A DNA stretch of 64,000 nt from a candidate division KSB1 bacterium (GCA_034506255.1 JAPDPX010000004.1:372001-436000), one strand, 5' to 3'; shown: positions 8,398 to 17,485, counted from the stretch's first letter. Numbers and translations: made by a program. Notes: generated by a model from the sequence alone, not told the origin.

Positions 8398-9119
8398 CTT
8401 CAAGACACGCTGGCTCATACGCCGGAGCTGGTCGAGTGGGCCGCCAAACACATCGACATCGTGCAGGTGATGGTGTTCATTCTGTTTCGCGCCGCGGTGC
8501 CCGAGCTTCCATTCGAGTGGTATGCGGGCGGACGAAGAATCGATTTGGGCGTGCTGGCCTACTCGGAGACGAAGGCGCGCAAGGTTGATTTGAAATCAAC
8601 GGAGGTCGTTGCCGAGATCCGGAAGCGCTTTCCTGAGTTTACGCCTTGCGCCTATTTGAATGGAACAGAAAAGCCAGATTCCTTCAAATGGCTGCTCAGC
8701 GGGCGCCAGGGTTCGCCGGGAAAAATCTACGGCTACGTCGGCTCCAGATTCATGGAAACGATTCAGACGATGCATCACCTGAGCCGGAGCCGCTATTTCA
8801 CCTGCACCACAAACCGGGGCACACCAACCTGGGCCGGGCGATGCTGCTGCTCGCGCTGATCGACCACGGCGTGCGCAGTGCGGCCGGCCATTATCTCGGC
8901 GCGGTGCTCAGCAATCCGCTGCGGCTGTTCAAGGGCTTGCACTATCAATCCATCATGATCATCCAGCCGGTGGATTTTGTGCCCACTGGTTTGCAGAACA
9001 TGTGCGATGGCTGCCCGGACATGACTTTGTGGAACGGCGAGTTGGTCTGGTCCTGCCGCATGGAAGAGTTGAAACACTTCGGCTGCTGGGTGCGCTCTGT
9101 GCCGTGCGCCAGTGCATGA
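8398..9119 (+). pseudogene. Radical SAM protein remnant (5' end lost, frameshifted)
   Basis: Immediately right of the IS is an open frame without a start, LQDTLAHTPELVEWAA.., which reads to about 8790. The match then continues in another frame (LHHKPGHTNLGRAMLLL..) to 9119. The end carries MCDGCPDMTLWNGELVWSC, a C-terminal Cys motif typical of one radical SAM family that binds an auxiliary cluster. The N-terminal CxxxCxxC core is missing, so it cannot be functional. The insertion/deletion junction and the frameshift show decay in two steps. The family call rests on the C-terminal motif only. Confidence 0.6.
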
Positions 9120-9127
9120 GCGGCAAC

Positions 9128-9237
9128 CCACCTGTTGCTTCAGGTGGCATATCTCCGCCCGGCACTGTCATCCTGCAGGGATGCGGTGAAGAACTGGGCA
9201 CGGTTCCAAGTTGCTCACAAGCTCCCGCGGGATGACA
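9128..9237. repeat. Hairpin plus inverted-repeat element between convergent genes
   Basis: A perfect 7-bp hairpin (9128-9134 / 9141-9147, 6-base loop) is followed by an inverted repeat TGTCATCC (9166-9173) / GGATGACA (9230-9237) bounding about 72 bp. The gap lies between converging genes. The second structure resembles a small palindromic intergenic element; no second copy was found in this window. No T tract supports a terminator. Confidence 0.45.
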
Positions 9238-9365
9238 AGGATGAGAGCATGCCTTTGGAGGCAACAGCGTACCTCCCACGGCAGCGATAGATACACACCG
9301 ACTCTGAAGCAATATTGTCCGTGCCGCAGAATTCGATTCAAAGTTGCAGTCCTGGAAGGCCGTCA

Positions 9366-10286
9366 TCAAAAGATCCAAGTGTAGCCCAGCAACAGCGCCA
9401 GACTCACGTGAATGATGAGGGTGAGGAACATCAAATAGGTGAAGGGCAGGTGGAAGGCATGCCAGAGAGAGAAGGCACGGGCGGTCAAATCCAGGGTGAG
9501 GCGGCTGCTTTCAAGAAAAAATTTGCGGGAGAGCAAAGCCAGCAGGCTGCGGCGGCGTGCGGCGGCAAGATTCGAGACCGTCAAACGCCGGTGCCAGTGA
9601 CGCAATTCCTGCCGGCGCCGGCGCCACAGTTGCAGCACTTGCAGCCAGCCGAGGCGAACCGGGCGGCCGGGTTGCCGAAAGGCATGCACGCGAAAATGTT
9701 CGGCGTTCAAGCCGGCAGCGGCCAGCGCACGCTGCAGCGAGAGAATTTCCGCATCGATTTCCTGCAACGAGAGCAGGACGCCGCGTTGATTGCGCGGCAG
9801 CAGGGCAAAGAGAAAACGCCCCACGAAGCCGCTGGCCATCACGATCATCATCGCATAGTAGCAAATCGAAGCCAGCCCGCCGAACTTGAAGGCAGTGTGC
9901 AGCGTGGCGAACAGCGGCCCGGCGATGCCGCAATAGACGTGAAAGTGAAACCAGCGGCGCGGCGTGCCCCAATTGGCCAGCCGGCGCCAGCGTTTGCGCA
10001 AGGGATAGAGCAGCGTCAAAAAACACAGGATGCCGCCGGCCACGCCTAAGCCCTGGCCGATCACGCCACTGGGCTTGAGCAGGGCATGCAGGGGGTGCAG
10101 CGGCCGTTGTATCATGGCGGTGAGATAATAGCCGCCGCCATAGCGCAAAACGGCGAAGAAGACGAAGGCGGTCAGAAAGATCAGCACAAAAAGGCCATGG
10201 GCCTGCAGCTCGCGGCGCGGCTTTTTCCGCCCCGGCTGGTGCGCCCAGGCAGAGGGAGGAGAAACTTGCAACTCCTGTGCGTTCAC
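9366..10286 (-). CDS. Membrane protein with paired histidines, probable b-haem/ferric-reductase-like subunit
   Basis: This 306-aa protein has a basic cytosolic N-terminus and about five or six membrane helices (around 32-48, 75-95, 112-130, 138-160, 265-300). Histidines lie in or beside helices: HFHVYCGIAGP and LHTAF near 113-130, and WHAFHLPF plus IIHVSL near 270-292. This spacing suggests bis-His b-haem ligation. A long basic cytoplasmic loop lies at about 165-255. The GTG start overlaps the stop of the upstream flavoprotein and has GGAGGG five bases before it. Together they look like a two-subunit module passing electrons between NAD(P)H or ferredoxin and the quinone pool or periplasm. The haem assignment is inference. 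Confidence 0.65.
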   Translation of the reverse strand: MNAQELQVSPPSAWAHQPGRKKPRRELQAHGLFVLIFLTAFVFFAVLRYGGGYYLTAMIQRPLHPLHALLKPSGVIGQGLGVAGGILCFLTLLYPLRKRWRRLANWGTPRRWFHFHVYCGIAGPLFATLHTAFKFGGLASICYYAMMIVMASGFVGRFLFALLPRNQRGVLLSLQEIDAEILSLQRALAAAGLNAEHFRVHAFRQPGRPVRLGWLQVLQLWRRRRQELRHWHRRLTVSNLAAARRRSLLALLSRKFFLESSRLTLDLTARAFSLWHAFHLPFTYLMFLTLIIHVSLALLLGYTWIF

Positions 10287-11590
10287 GCGGCCCTCCGGCT
10301 GGGAACAGGTTCGCCATGGAGCGTGCGCATTTCAATGCCGATCGTTTTCAGAAATTCAAACGGCAGGACACCGCCGGCCATGATGAAGACGGCATCATTG
10401 GGAATGACTTTGTCGGCGCCCTCGAGATCGAGCACCACCGCGGCGGTGGTAATCTCCTTCACCACGCTGGGCAGGAAAGCCCGGATCTCTCCGCGGCGCA
10501 CCGCTGCGGTGACCGCCTCACGGTTGCGCGCCTTGGCGCGCGAGATGTTGCGCTGGCGATAGGACCAGGAGACACGTGCGCCGGCTTCGACCAGCATCAG
10601 GACGCATTCCAGTGCGCTGTCGCCGCCGCCCACCACCAGACAGTCGCGATGGGCGAACGCGCGCGGGTCATCGAGTTCATAGCGCACTTTGGGCAAATGC
10701 TCACCGGGAACCTCGAGGCGGCGGGCAATGCCGCGCCGGCCCAGCGCCAAAACCAGGTGAGGGGCGGTGTAATGTTCTCCGCCGGCAAAAACCTCCAGCA
10801 GTTCGTCGTGCCGCACCACCTGTTCGACCCGCTTTCTCACCTGGATCGAGATGCCGGTCTTGGCGATGATTTTTTCCCACTCTGCCAGCAGCTCCTCCTT
10901 GCGCACGTCATGGAAATGAATCTTGCCGTAGCCGGGCAAAGCGAGCGGCGCAGTCATGACGATTTTGTTGCGCGGATACTTCAGAATGGTTCCGCCGATG
11001 TCGTTTTGTTCGAGGGTCAAGTAACGCAGCCCCTTCGCTGCGGCCTGCAGTGTGGCGGCCAGGCCGGCCGGGCCGGCACCCACGATGATCACATCATAGT
11101 GGGCGCCGGGGCGGCGTGGCCGGGCCGCGATGGCCTCCACGCATTGCAGGCCCTGCAGCATGGCATTGCGAATCAAGCCAATACCGCCCAACTCTCCCAC
11201 CACATAAACGCCGGGTACGCGCGTCTGAAAATTCTCATCCGTCACCGGCACCTCCACGCCGTTGTCTTCGGCGCCGAGCACCAGCGTGATGGCCCCGACC
11301 GGACAGGCGGCTTCGCAGCGGCCGTGGCCGACGCAATGATCAGGTTGCAGGAGCGCGGCTTTCATAAGCACCAGGCCCAACACTTCCCCCTCCGGGCAGG
11401 CAGTCACACAACTGCCGCAGCCGATACAGCGCTCCGGATCGATAAAAGGATGCAGCGAGGGCGGCACTTTGATGTCCTCGCGCCGGTTTTGTTCGAGACG
11501 GGCTTGATTGCGCCGGTCGCGCTGCCAGCGCCGGTGTAGCTGCCATGCCACGACAAAGACGGTCCACGCGAAGATGAAGAGAAGCTCCAT
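10283..11590 (-). CDS. Fe-S flavoprotein (thioredoxin-reductase-like FAD/NAD(P) oxidoreductase with ferredoxin domain)
   Basis: This is a 435-aa protein with an N-terminal membrane helix (about 2-18). A ferredoxin-type domain has one full 4Fe-4S motif (Cys 55, 58, 61, 65). A second motif has His at the second ligand position (Cys 86, His 89, Cys 92, Cys 96). An FETNVPG/GELGG-like segment about 120-150 resembles the closing FAD motif of such flavoproteins but here precedes the FAD Rossmann motif GAGPAG (171-176). An NAD(P) motif GGGDSA follows. The ATG at 11590 has GGTGAG upstream. It is co-transcribed with the His-rich membrane protein and divergent from the multihaem cytochromes, so a role in electron transfer is likely; donor and acceptor are unknown. 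Confidence 0.85.
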   Translation of the reverse strand: MELLFIFAWTVFVVAWQLHRRWQRDRRNQARLEQNRREDIKVPPSLHPFIDPERCIGCGSCVTACPEGEVLGLVLMKAALLQPDHCVGHGRCEAACPVGAITLVLGAEDNGVEVPVTDENFQTRVPGVYVVGELGGIGLIRNAMLQGLQCVEAIAARPRRPGAHYDVIIVGAGPAGLAATLQAAAKGLRYLTLEQNDIGGTILKYPRNKIVMTAPLALPGYGKIHFHDVRKEELLAEWEKIIAKTGISIQVRKRVEQVVRHDELLEVFAGGEHYTAPHLVLALGRRGIARRLEVPGEHLPKVRYELDDPRAFAHRDCLVVGGGDSALECVLMLVEAGARVSWSYRQRNISRAKARNREAVTAAVRRGEIRAFLPSVVKEITTAAVVLDLEGADKVIPNDAVFIMAGGVLPFEFLKTIGIEMRTLHGEPVPSRRAA

Positions 11591-11799
11591 ATTGCTCACC
11601 GTGATGTAATCGAAATTACAAAAATGGGGTTGCTTGGCCTTGTGTGCGCCCAAGATGCGGGAGGATCCCACATGATGGCGCTCAGTTCTGCAAAATCAAA
11701 ACCACTCGAGCTGGCATTATCTTTGACTACGTTCAGGGCCTCGCTGGAGATTTTTCACAGAGGGAGTTGAATTGTGAATTAATAAGAGGAGATGACAGC

Positions 11800-13551
11800 C
11801 TGCCCGGTCTTTTTGTCAAAGTCCACCACTGGCTGGTTTGGGCTCTGTGCGCATTTTTTGCGCTCGCGGCGAGTGCAACATTTGCTCAGATTTCACCGGG
11901 ACCGCTCGCGCGGCCACATAAGCAACTCGAAGGCATGACCAAGTGTCTGTCCTGTCACGAGATCGGCGAGCGCATGAGCAATGCCAAATGCCTGACATGC
12001 CATGTGGCGATCGCGCGACGGTTGCAGGCCAAACGCGGTTATCATCCCACGGTCACCGCCGCGCAGTTGTCCGGCCCGGCCTCTGCCGAACAGTCCTGTG
12101 GACATTGCCACAGCGAGCACAATGGCGTGGATTTCGAGTTGATCGTGTGGCCACAGGGTGAAGCGAATTTCGATCATCGCCAGGCTGGTTATGTTTTGCA
12201 GGGACGGCACGCCAAAGTCGCCTGCCGCGATTGTCATCGGCCGGAAAACATTCAGGAAAAATTTGCCGATGATCCCAATGTGCAGTTGCGCAAGACCTTC
12301 CTGGGCTTGACCCCGGCCTGCCTGCCCTGCCATGGCGATGAACATCGCGGCCAGCTTGCTTCGCAGTGCGAGCAGTGTCATGATTTCAACGGTTGGAAGC
12401 CGGCGCCCCATTTCTCGCATGATCGGGCGAAATTCCAACTCACCGGTGCACACCGCCAGGTGGCGTGCGGCAAATGTCATGTGGAGAAAGCGGCGGCCAC
12501 CCGGGTGGGACGGGAGACCACGGCTGCCTTCGTGCAATATACCGGTCTGACCTTCGCGAATTGCACGCCCTGCCATCAGGATCCCCATCGCGGCGAATTC
12601 GGCAATGATTGCAGCCGGTGTCACAACACCGCCAACTGGAAGAAAATTGCCGCAGGCGCCTTTAATCATGATCTGACCGATTTTCCCCTGCGCGGGCGTC
12701 ATCAGAGCGTGGCATGCGAACGCTGCCATACCGGCGGCAATTTCAAGAAAAAAATCGCCCACGCCTTCTGTCGTGATTGCCATCAGGATGCGCATGCCGG
12801 CCAGTTTGCACGGCGGCCGGATCGCGGCGGGTGCGAGAGTTGCCACACGGTGGCGGGCTTCACGCCCTCGCAATTCACGCTGGCGCGGCATCAGCAAACG
12901 GCTTTTCCATTGGCCGGCGCGCATCTCGCGACGCCCTGCGGTCTGTGTCACGTCCGCCAAACTGCCGGCGCGCTGGCCGGGAAATTGCTTTTTGTGTTTC
13001 CCGAGCAACGCTGCCCGGCCTGCCATGAAGACGTGCATGGCGGCCAGTTCGCGCCGCGTGTCGCCAGCGGCGGCTGCGAGAGCTGCCATCGCAACGAGAG
13101 CTGGCGGCAGACCACGTTCGATCATGCCAGTGCACGTTTTGCCCTGACCGGCGCGCATCAGCGGGTGGCGTGCAACGACTGCCATCCGCGGGAAAAAATC
13201 GTGACGGAAATGAAGGCGGATGCCACGCCCGTTCGGCTGGTTCGCGCCGGGCCGGCGGTCACTGAACGCGTGCGCTATCGGCCGCGGCCGCTGCGCTGTC
13301 AGGGTTGTCATGACGATGTTCATCACGGCCAGTTCGGCAAGGCGGAGGAAGTGCGCTGCGAGAAATGCCACAAAACTTCACAATGGCAGGATCTGGCCTT
13401 CGTTCACAATCGCGACAGCTCGTTCAAACTCGAGGGCGCGCACGCGCGGGTGGCATGTGAACGATGCCATCTTCCCGTCAGGCTGGCGGATCGCACCAGT
13501 GTCATCAAATACAAACCAATCAAGCAGGAGTGCGCTGCATGTCATCGTTGA
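11800..13551 (+). CDS. Giant multihaem c-type cytochrome, 20 CxxCH motifs
   Basis: This is a secreted protein of about 583 aa in which I count 20 CxxCH haem sites, one per roughly 28 residues. Pairs resemble doubled-CxxCH or class III-like modules, with repeated LTGAHRQVACGKCH-type segments that supply distal histidines (GAH, GRH, FDH, FNH). A signal peptide (core LVWALCAFFALAASATFAQ) is present, but no ATG, GTG or TTG is well placed. The CTG at 11800 has AGAGGAG eight bases upstream and gives a normal leader. A one-base deletion in a T run after the ATG at 11792 would explain it equally well. It is first in an operon with the 25-haem cytochrome (13-base overlap) and the barrel. Predicted to act as an electron wire in the periplasm or at the cell surface. 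Confidence 0.88.
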   Translation: MPGLFVKVHHWLVWALCAFFALAASATFAQISPGPLARPHKQLEGMTKCLSCHEIGERMSNAKCLTCHVAIARRLQAKRGYHPTVTAAQLSGPASAEQSCGHCHSEHNGVDFELIVWPQGEANFDHRQAGYVLQGRHAKVACRDCHRPENIQEKFADDPNVQLRKTFLGLTPACLPCHGDEHRGQLASQCEQCHDFNGWKPAPHFSHDRAKFQLTGAHRQVACGKCHVEKAAATRVGRETTAAFVQYTGLTFANCTPCHQDPHRGEFGNDCSRCHNTANWKKIAAGAFNHDLTDFPLRGRHQSVACERCHTGGNFKKKIAHAFCRDCHQDAHAGQFARRPDRGGCESCHTVAGFTPSQFTLARHQQTAFPLAGAHLATPCGLCHVRQTAGALAGKLLFVFPEQRCPACHEDVHGGQFAPRVASGGCESCHRNESWRQTTFDHASARFALTGAHQRVACNDCHPREKIVTEMKADATPVRLVRAGPAVTERVRYRPRPLRCQGCHDDVHHGQFGKAEEVRCEKCHKTSQWQDLAFVHNRDSSFKLEGAHARVACERCHLPVRLADRTSVIKYKPIKQECAACHR

Positions 13552-15482
13552 GCTGGAGGCTTGCCCCCCGCTGGCTGGTGATCGCGGGCTTGGGGCTTGG
13601 CCTGGAGGCCGGAGCGCAGGTTGCCACGGTGAATCAACCGCACGGCAAAATCAATCTCCCCTGCAGTGATTGCCACACGGCCAGGGCCTGGTCGCCGTTG
13701 CGTCTCGATCTCAAGTTCAAACATGAGACCACCGGCTTTGCGCTGGCGGGGCAGCATGCCACGGTGGATTGCAAACGCTGCCACAGTTCGCTGAAATTCA
13801 CTGGTGCGTCACGCGAATGCACCGCCTGCCACGAGGATGTGCACGACGGCACGCTCGGCAGGGATTGCACCCGCTGCCACACCTTTCAAGGCTGGCGGGA
13901 ATTCTCCAGGATGAATGCGGTGCATCAAGCCTCGCGCTTTCCGCTGCTCGGCCTGCACCAGCGCGTCGCCTGCGAGAATTGCCACACCCGCCAGGGCACC
14001 AGCCAGTTCATCAATCTCCCGCTGCAGTGCGGCGTGTGCCATCGCCAGGATTACGAGGCGACCACCAATCCCAACCACCGGGAAGCGGGTTTCTCCATGC
14101 GCTGTGAGCTGTGTCACAGCAGCATGATCATTGGCTGGGCCTCCGCCGGCTTGGGTCATCTCAGTGGTTTCGATCACAACCGCACGCGCTTTCCGCTGCA
14201 GGGCGCGCATAGTGCGGTGGATTGCGGCAGGTGTCACGGCAGCGGCCGTTTTGCCGGCACCCCCACGGATTGTTTCGCCTGCCATCAGGACGACTATCAA
14301 CGCGCCACCAATCCCAATCACGTCGCGGAGAATTTTTCGCAAAATTGTTCTGTCTGCCATTCCAACGTGGGCTGGCAGCCGGCGAATTTCGATCACAACC
14401 GCACGCGCTTTCCGCTGCAGGGCGCGCACAGTGCGGTGGATTGCGGCAGGTGCCACGGCAACGGCCGTTTTGCCGGCACACCGACGGCGTGTTTTTCCTG
14501 CCATCAGGCGGATTATCAGCGCGCCACCAATCCCAATCACGTGGCGGGAAATTTCTCGCAGGAGTGCAGCTCGTGCCATTCCAACGTGGCCTGGAAGCCG
14601 GCCAATTTCGATCACAACCGCACGCGCTTTCCGCTGCAGGGCGCGCACAGTGCGGTGGATTGCGGCAGTTGCCACGGCAACGGCCGTTTTGCCGGCACAC
14701 CGACGGCGTGTTTTTCCTGCCATCAGGACGATTATCAGCGCGCCACCAATCCCAATCACGTGGCGGGAAATTTTTCGCAGGAGTGCAGCTCGTGCCATTC
14801 CAACGTGGCCTGGAAGCCGGCCAACTTCGATCACAACCGCACGCGCTTTCCGCTCACCGGTGCGCATTTGGCGGTCGCGTGTGCCCAGTGCCACGTCAAC
14901 GGGCAGTACACCGGCACACCGACAGCGTGTTTTTCCTGCCATCAGGCGGATTATCAGCGCGCCACCAATCCCAATCACGTGGCGGGCAATTTTTCGCAGG
15001 AATGCAGCTCGTGTCACACGACTTCGGCGTGGCAGCCCTCCACCTTCGATCACAACCGCACACGCTTTCCGCTGCAGGGGGCGCACCTGACGACTGCCTG
15101 CGCGCAATGCCACGTCAACAACCGTTATGCCGGCACGCCCACGGATTGTTACTCCTGCCACCAGGCGGATTTCCAGCGGCCGACCAATCCCAATCATGTG
15201 ACGCTGAATTTTTCACATGATTGCACCGTGTGCCACACGATGAACGCCTGGCTGCCGGCGACGTTCGACCATGACAGCCAGTATTTCCGCATCTATTCCG
15301 GCAAGCATCGCGGCAAATGGCAAAGCTGTGCCACCTGTCATGTCAATGCCGCCAATTACAAGATTTTCGAGTGCATTTTCTGCCATGAACACAACCAGAC
15401 CAAGATGGATGAAGAGCATCGCAACCGGTCGGGTTATCAATACAACAGTCAGGCATGCTACCGTTGTCATCCCCGGGTGTGA
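13539..15482 (+). CDS. Giant multihaem c-type cytochrome, 25 CxxCH motifs, repeat-built
   Basis: This is a 647-aa secreted protein with 25 CxxCH motifs by my count. The ATG at 13539 lies inside the end of the previous gene, with AGGAG eight bases upstream, followed by a signal peptide (WLVIAGLGLGLEAGAQ). The N-terminal third has non-repeated haem sites. From about residue 211 come five tandem 73-residue units, each opening with FDHNRTRF and holding three CxxCH, then a sixth partial unit and a C-terminal block with three more. Extra conserved histidines (FDH, GAH, NPNH) are probable distal haem ligands. The regular repeats suggest a linear haem chain; localisation to the outer membrane or surface is inferred from the downstream barrel. 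Confidence 0.9.
   Translation: MSSLSWRLAPRWLVIAGLGLGLEAGAQVATVNQPHGKINLPCSDCHTARAWSPLRLDLKFKHETTGFALAGQHATVDCKRCHSSLKFTGASRECTACHEDVHDGTLGRDCTRCHTFQGWREFSRMNAVHQASRFPLLGLHQRVACENCHTRQGTSQFINLPLQCGVCHRQDYEATTNPNHREAGFSMRCELCHSSMIIGWASAGLGHLSGFDHNRTRFPLQGAHSAVDCGRCHGSGRFAGTPTDCFACHQDDYQRATNPNHVAENFSQNCSVCHSNVGWQPANFDHNRTRFPLQGAHSAVDCGRCHGNGRFAGTPTACFSCHQADYQRATNPNHVAGNFSQECSSCHSNVAWKPANFDHNRTRFPLQGAHSAVDCGSCHGNGRFAGTPTACFSCHQDDYQRATNPNHVAGNFSQECSSCHSNVAWKPANFDHNRTRFPLTGAHLAVACAQCHVNGQYTGTPTACFSCHQADYQRATNPNHVAGNFSQECSSCHTTSAWQPSTFDHNRTRFPLQGAHLTTACAQCHVNNRYAGTPTDCYSCHQADFQRPTNPNHVTLNFSHDCTVCHTMNAWLPATFDHDSQYFRIYSGKHRGKWQSCATCHVNAANYKIFECIFCHEHNQTKMDEEHRNRSGYQYNSQACYRCHPRV
14169..15263 (+). repeat. 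Five tandem 219-bp coding repeats in the 25-haem cytochrome
   Basis: Units start at 14169, 14388, 14607, 14826 and 15045, and a diverged partial sixth starts at 15264. Every step is exactly 219 bp (73 codons). Units 2 and 3 are nearly identical at the DNA level; units 4 and 5 diverge in the GAHLAVACAQCH part. The array implies recent duplication or ongoing homogenisation. Confidence 0.95.
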
Positions 15483-15524
15483 GGCAGACAGCGGGAATCT
15501 CAACACGGAAGAGAAAGGGCAGTG

Positions 15525-17210
15525 ATGAGCACAAGCGGCAGGTGTTGGCGTTGCGGGGTGGTGCTGTTGTGGTTGTGTTGCGGCGTCCCGGCGCAGGCGC
15601 AAAGCAAGCCCCCCGTGGCGGTGAATCAGAAGGAGGCACGCCGGGAGTTTCGCGTGCGGCACGTCACGCTGGATGCGGTTTATTTCAACGGCGGCAGCGT
15701 GCTCGGCGTGCGCGCCGGCGACAAGGTCTGGGTGATGCGCAACGGCGAGCGCCTCCTGCCGCTGGAGGTGAAATATGTTTCCGAGCACAGCGCCAGTTGT
15801 CTGTTGGAGACTGGGGCGGCGGGCAGCCTGCCGCAGGTGAAAATTGATGACCCGATTCTGTGGGTCATCCCGCTCGACGAATATTTGAAGCGCGTGCCTC
15901 CGGCCACTGAGCCGAAGAGCAAACCGGCAGCCGCGGCCCCCGCCCGCCGGCCGGTGGTCTCCCCACCGAAAAGATATGCGGGCGGGCGGCGGCCCTCCAA
16001 CAACGAGGTCACCGGCCACTTCAGTCTGCAATCTTACGGGCAGCGTGATCAAGGCCCGCAGTCCTTCGACTTTCAGGAATCCTCCGCTTATCTGCGCCTG
16101 CAAGTCGAGCGCCTGGGCGGACTGCCGGTGCGCCTGCTGGCGCGCACGCGCTCGGTGCGCCGTTCGCAGCAGCCCGGAACCGGCGTCTGGCAAACCCAGC
16201 CGGTGGCGCATCGCGTCTATGAGGTGGCCCTGGAATGGGAAGCCGCAACCTCACCGGTTGAATTCGCCGTGGGCCGCATGCTGCGGCATGATCTGCGCGG
16301 CGTGGGTTACCTCGACGGCATGGCGCTCAGTTATCGCCTCGGCCCGCGCTGGAAAGCCGGTTTGTTTGGCGGCTTCGATCCGGACCTTTCCGGCTCCGGC
16401 ATGCGTGCCGCCGGGAGGAAAATCGGCGGCGCGCTGCAAATGAAAACACCGGTGCGGCAGGCAGGGGAACTCACGCTGGCAGTCACGGGCGTCGGGCAGT
16501 ATCGCGGCGGTGAGATCAGCCGGGAGTTTCTTGCGGCGCAGACCGAGTTGAACTGGCCGGGCCGGTTTTATCTCATGCAGTATGCCGAGCTCGATCTCAA
16601 CCGCGCCTGGCGCACCGCCAGTGGTGGCGCACTCGCGCTCAGCAATGCCTATTTCAATCTCACCTGTTATCCGCAGGAGAAAATTTCCCTGGGCCTGTCC
16701 TATGATGCCCGGCGCCTGATCCGCACCTGGGAGACGCGCACACTCGCGGACAGCTTGTTCGATGCGAGCCTGCGCCAGGGCTGGCGCGGCCAGGTGAGCT
16801 ATCAACCCACGGCGCTTTATCGCATTGCAATCGATGGCGGCTGGCAGGGCCAGGGCAATGCACCGGCTGTTTATTCCGCCGGTATCATGGCGAGCGCCGC
16901 GGAATTGTGGCGCAGCGGCTTCAGTGTGAACGCCCGCTTTTCTTATTTTGGGAATGCGCTGGCGCGCGGCTATTATCCCGGTCTCGAGATTTCGCGCCGC
17001 CTGCTGGCAATCCTGTCCGTGAGTTTGGGCGGGGGCGTCTATGCTTATCGCATGACCAATCCTGCGGCCACACAAAACAATCCCTGGGAACGTTTGCGGC
17101 TGGATGCGCATCTCAACCGTGCCTTTTTCCTGAGTGCGACGGTTGAGCGCTTTCACGGCGACACGATGCGGTTCGTGCGGGGATTCGGCGAGCTGGGTTG
17201 GAGGTTTTGA
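15525..17210 (+). CDS. Outer-membrane beta-barrel protein paired with multihaem cytochromes
   Basis: This 561-aa protein has a signal peptide (cleavage after PAQAQ), a soluble N-terminal region of about 100 residues, and a Pro/Ala-rich linker (about 125-150). It ends in a long stretch of alternating amphipathic strands finishing ...GELGWRF. A terminal Phe with aromatic alternation is the usual BAM recognition signal. It lies 42 bases after the 25-haem cytochrome, with GAAAGGG before the ATG. In porin-cytochrome systems such as MtrCAB or Geobacter Pcc, a barrel sheathes the cytochrome across the outer membrane. I infer the same role, but the sequence does not obviously match MtrB. Confidence 0.75.
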   Translation: MSTSGRCWRCGVVLLWLCCGVPAQAQSKPPVAVNQKEARREFRVRHVTLDAVYFNGGSVLGVRAGDKVWVMRNGERLLPLEVKYVSEHSASCLLETGAAGSLPQVKIDDPILWVIPLDEYLKRVPPATEPKSKPAAAAPARRPVVSPPKRYAGGRRPSNNEVTGHFSLQSYGQRDQGPQSFDFQESSAYLRLQVERLGGLPVRLLARTRSVRRSQQPGTGVWQTQPVAHRVYEVALEWEAATSPVEFAVGRMLRHDLRGVGYLDGMALSYRLGPRWKAGLFGGFDPDLSGSGMRAAGRKIGGALQMKTPVRQAGELTLAVTGVGQYRGGEISREFLAAQTELNWPGRFYLMQYAELDLNRAWRTASGGALALSNAYFNLTCYPQEKISLGLSYDARRLIRTWETRTLADSLFDASLRQGWRGQVSYQPTALYRIAIDGGWQGQGNAPAVYSAGIMASAAELWRSGFSVNARFSYFGNALARGYYPGLEISRRLLAILSVSLGGGVYAYRMTNPAATQNNPWERLRLDAHLNRAFFLSATVERFHGDTMRFVRGFGELGWRF

Positions 17211-17485
17211 TCTGCCGGCAGTCGCACCGCAGGCTTGCAGCCCACTGTCATCCCCTCCCGCGAAAAAAAACTTGCCACCCCGGGCGGGGCCCGGTGAGCG
17301 ATTGCATGACACGAATCTGGCGAAAGCCGTGTCCAGCCCAGCCGTGCAGGGGGCCTCACCGCAAAGTTGGTGACACTGGGCTTGCCGTCTGCACCCGCAG
17401 GCAGGCGCGAGCCGGGCACGACAACAGCAGGATGCCGCCCCTCGCGCCGCAAGCGGGCATCTGCTGCCCGCCGCCTTCCGCCGGA

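Noticed and set aside
11728..11750. Possible sigma-54 promoter before the cytochrome operon (CTGGCA..TTTGA)
   Set aside because: The -24 GG is present but the -12 element has GA in place of the invariant GC.
13809..15197. Long minus-strand frame opposite the 25-haem cytochrome
   Set aside because: It is antisense to an obvious cytochrome with repeated CxxCH codons. Repeats and GC-rich third positions keep the reverse frame open; there is no motif or ribosome site.
14169..15263. Possible CRISPR-like array
   Set aside because: Units are 219 bp of coding sequence without spacers and encode haem sites in frame.
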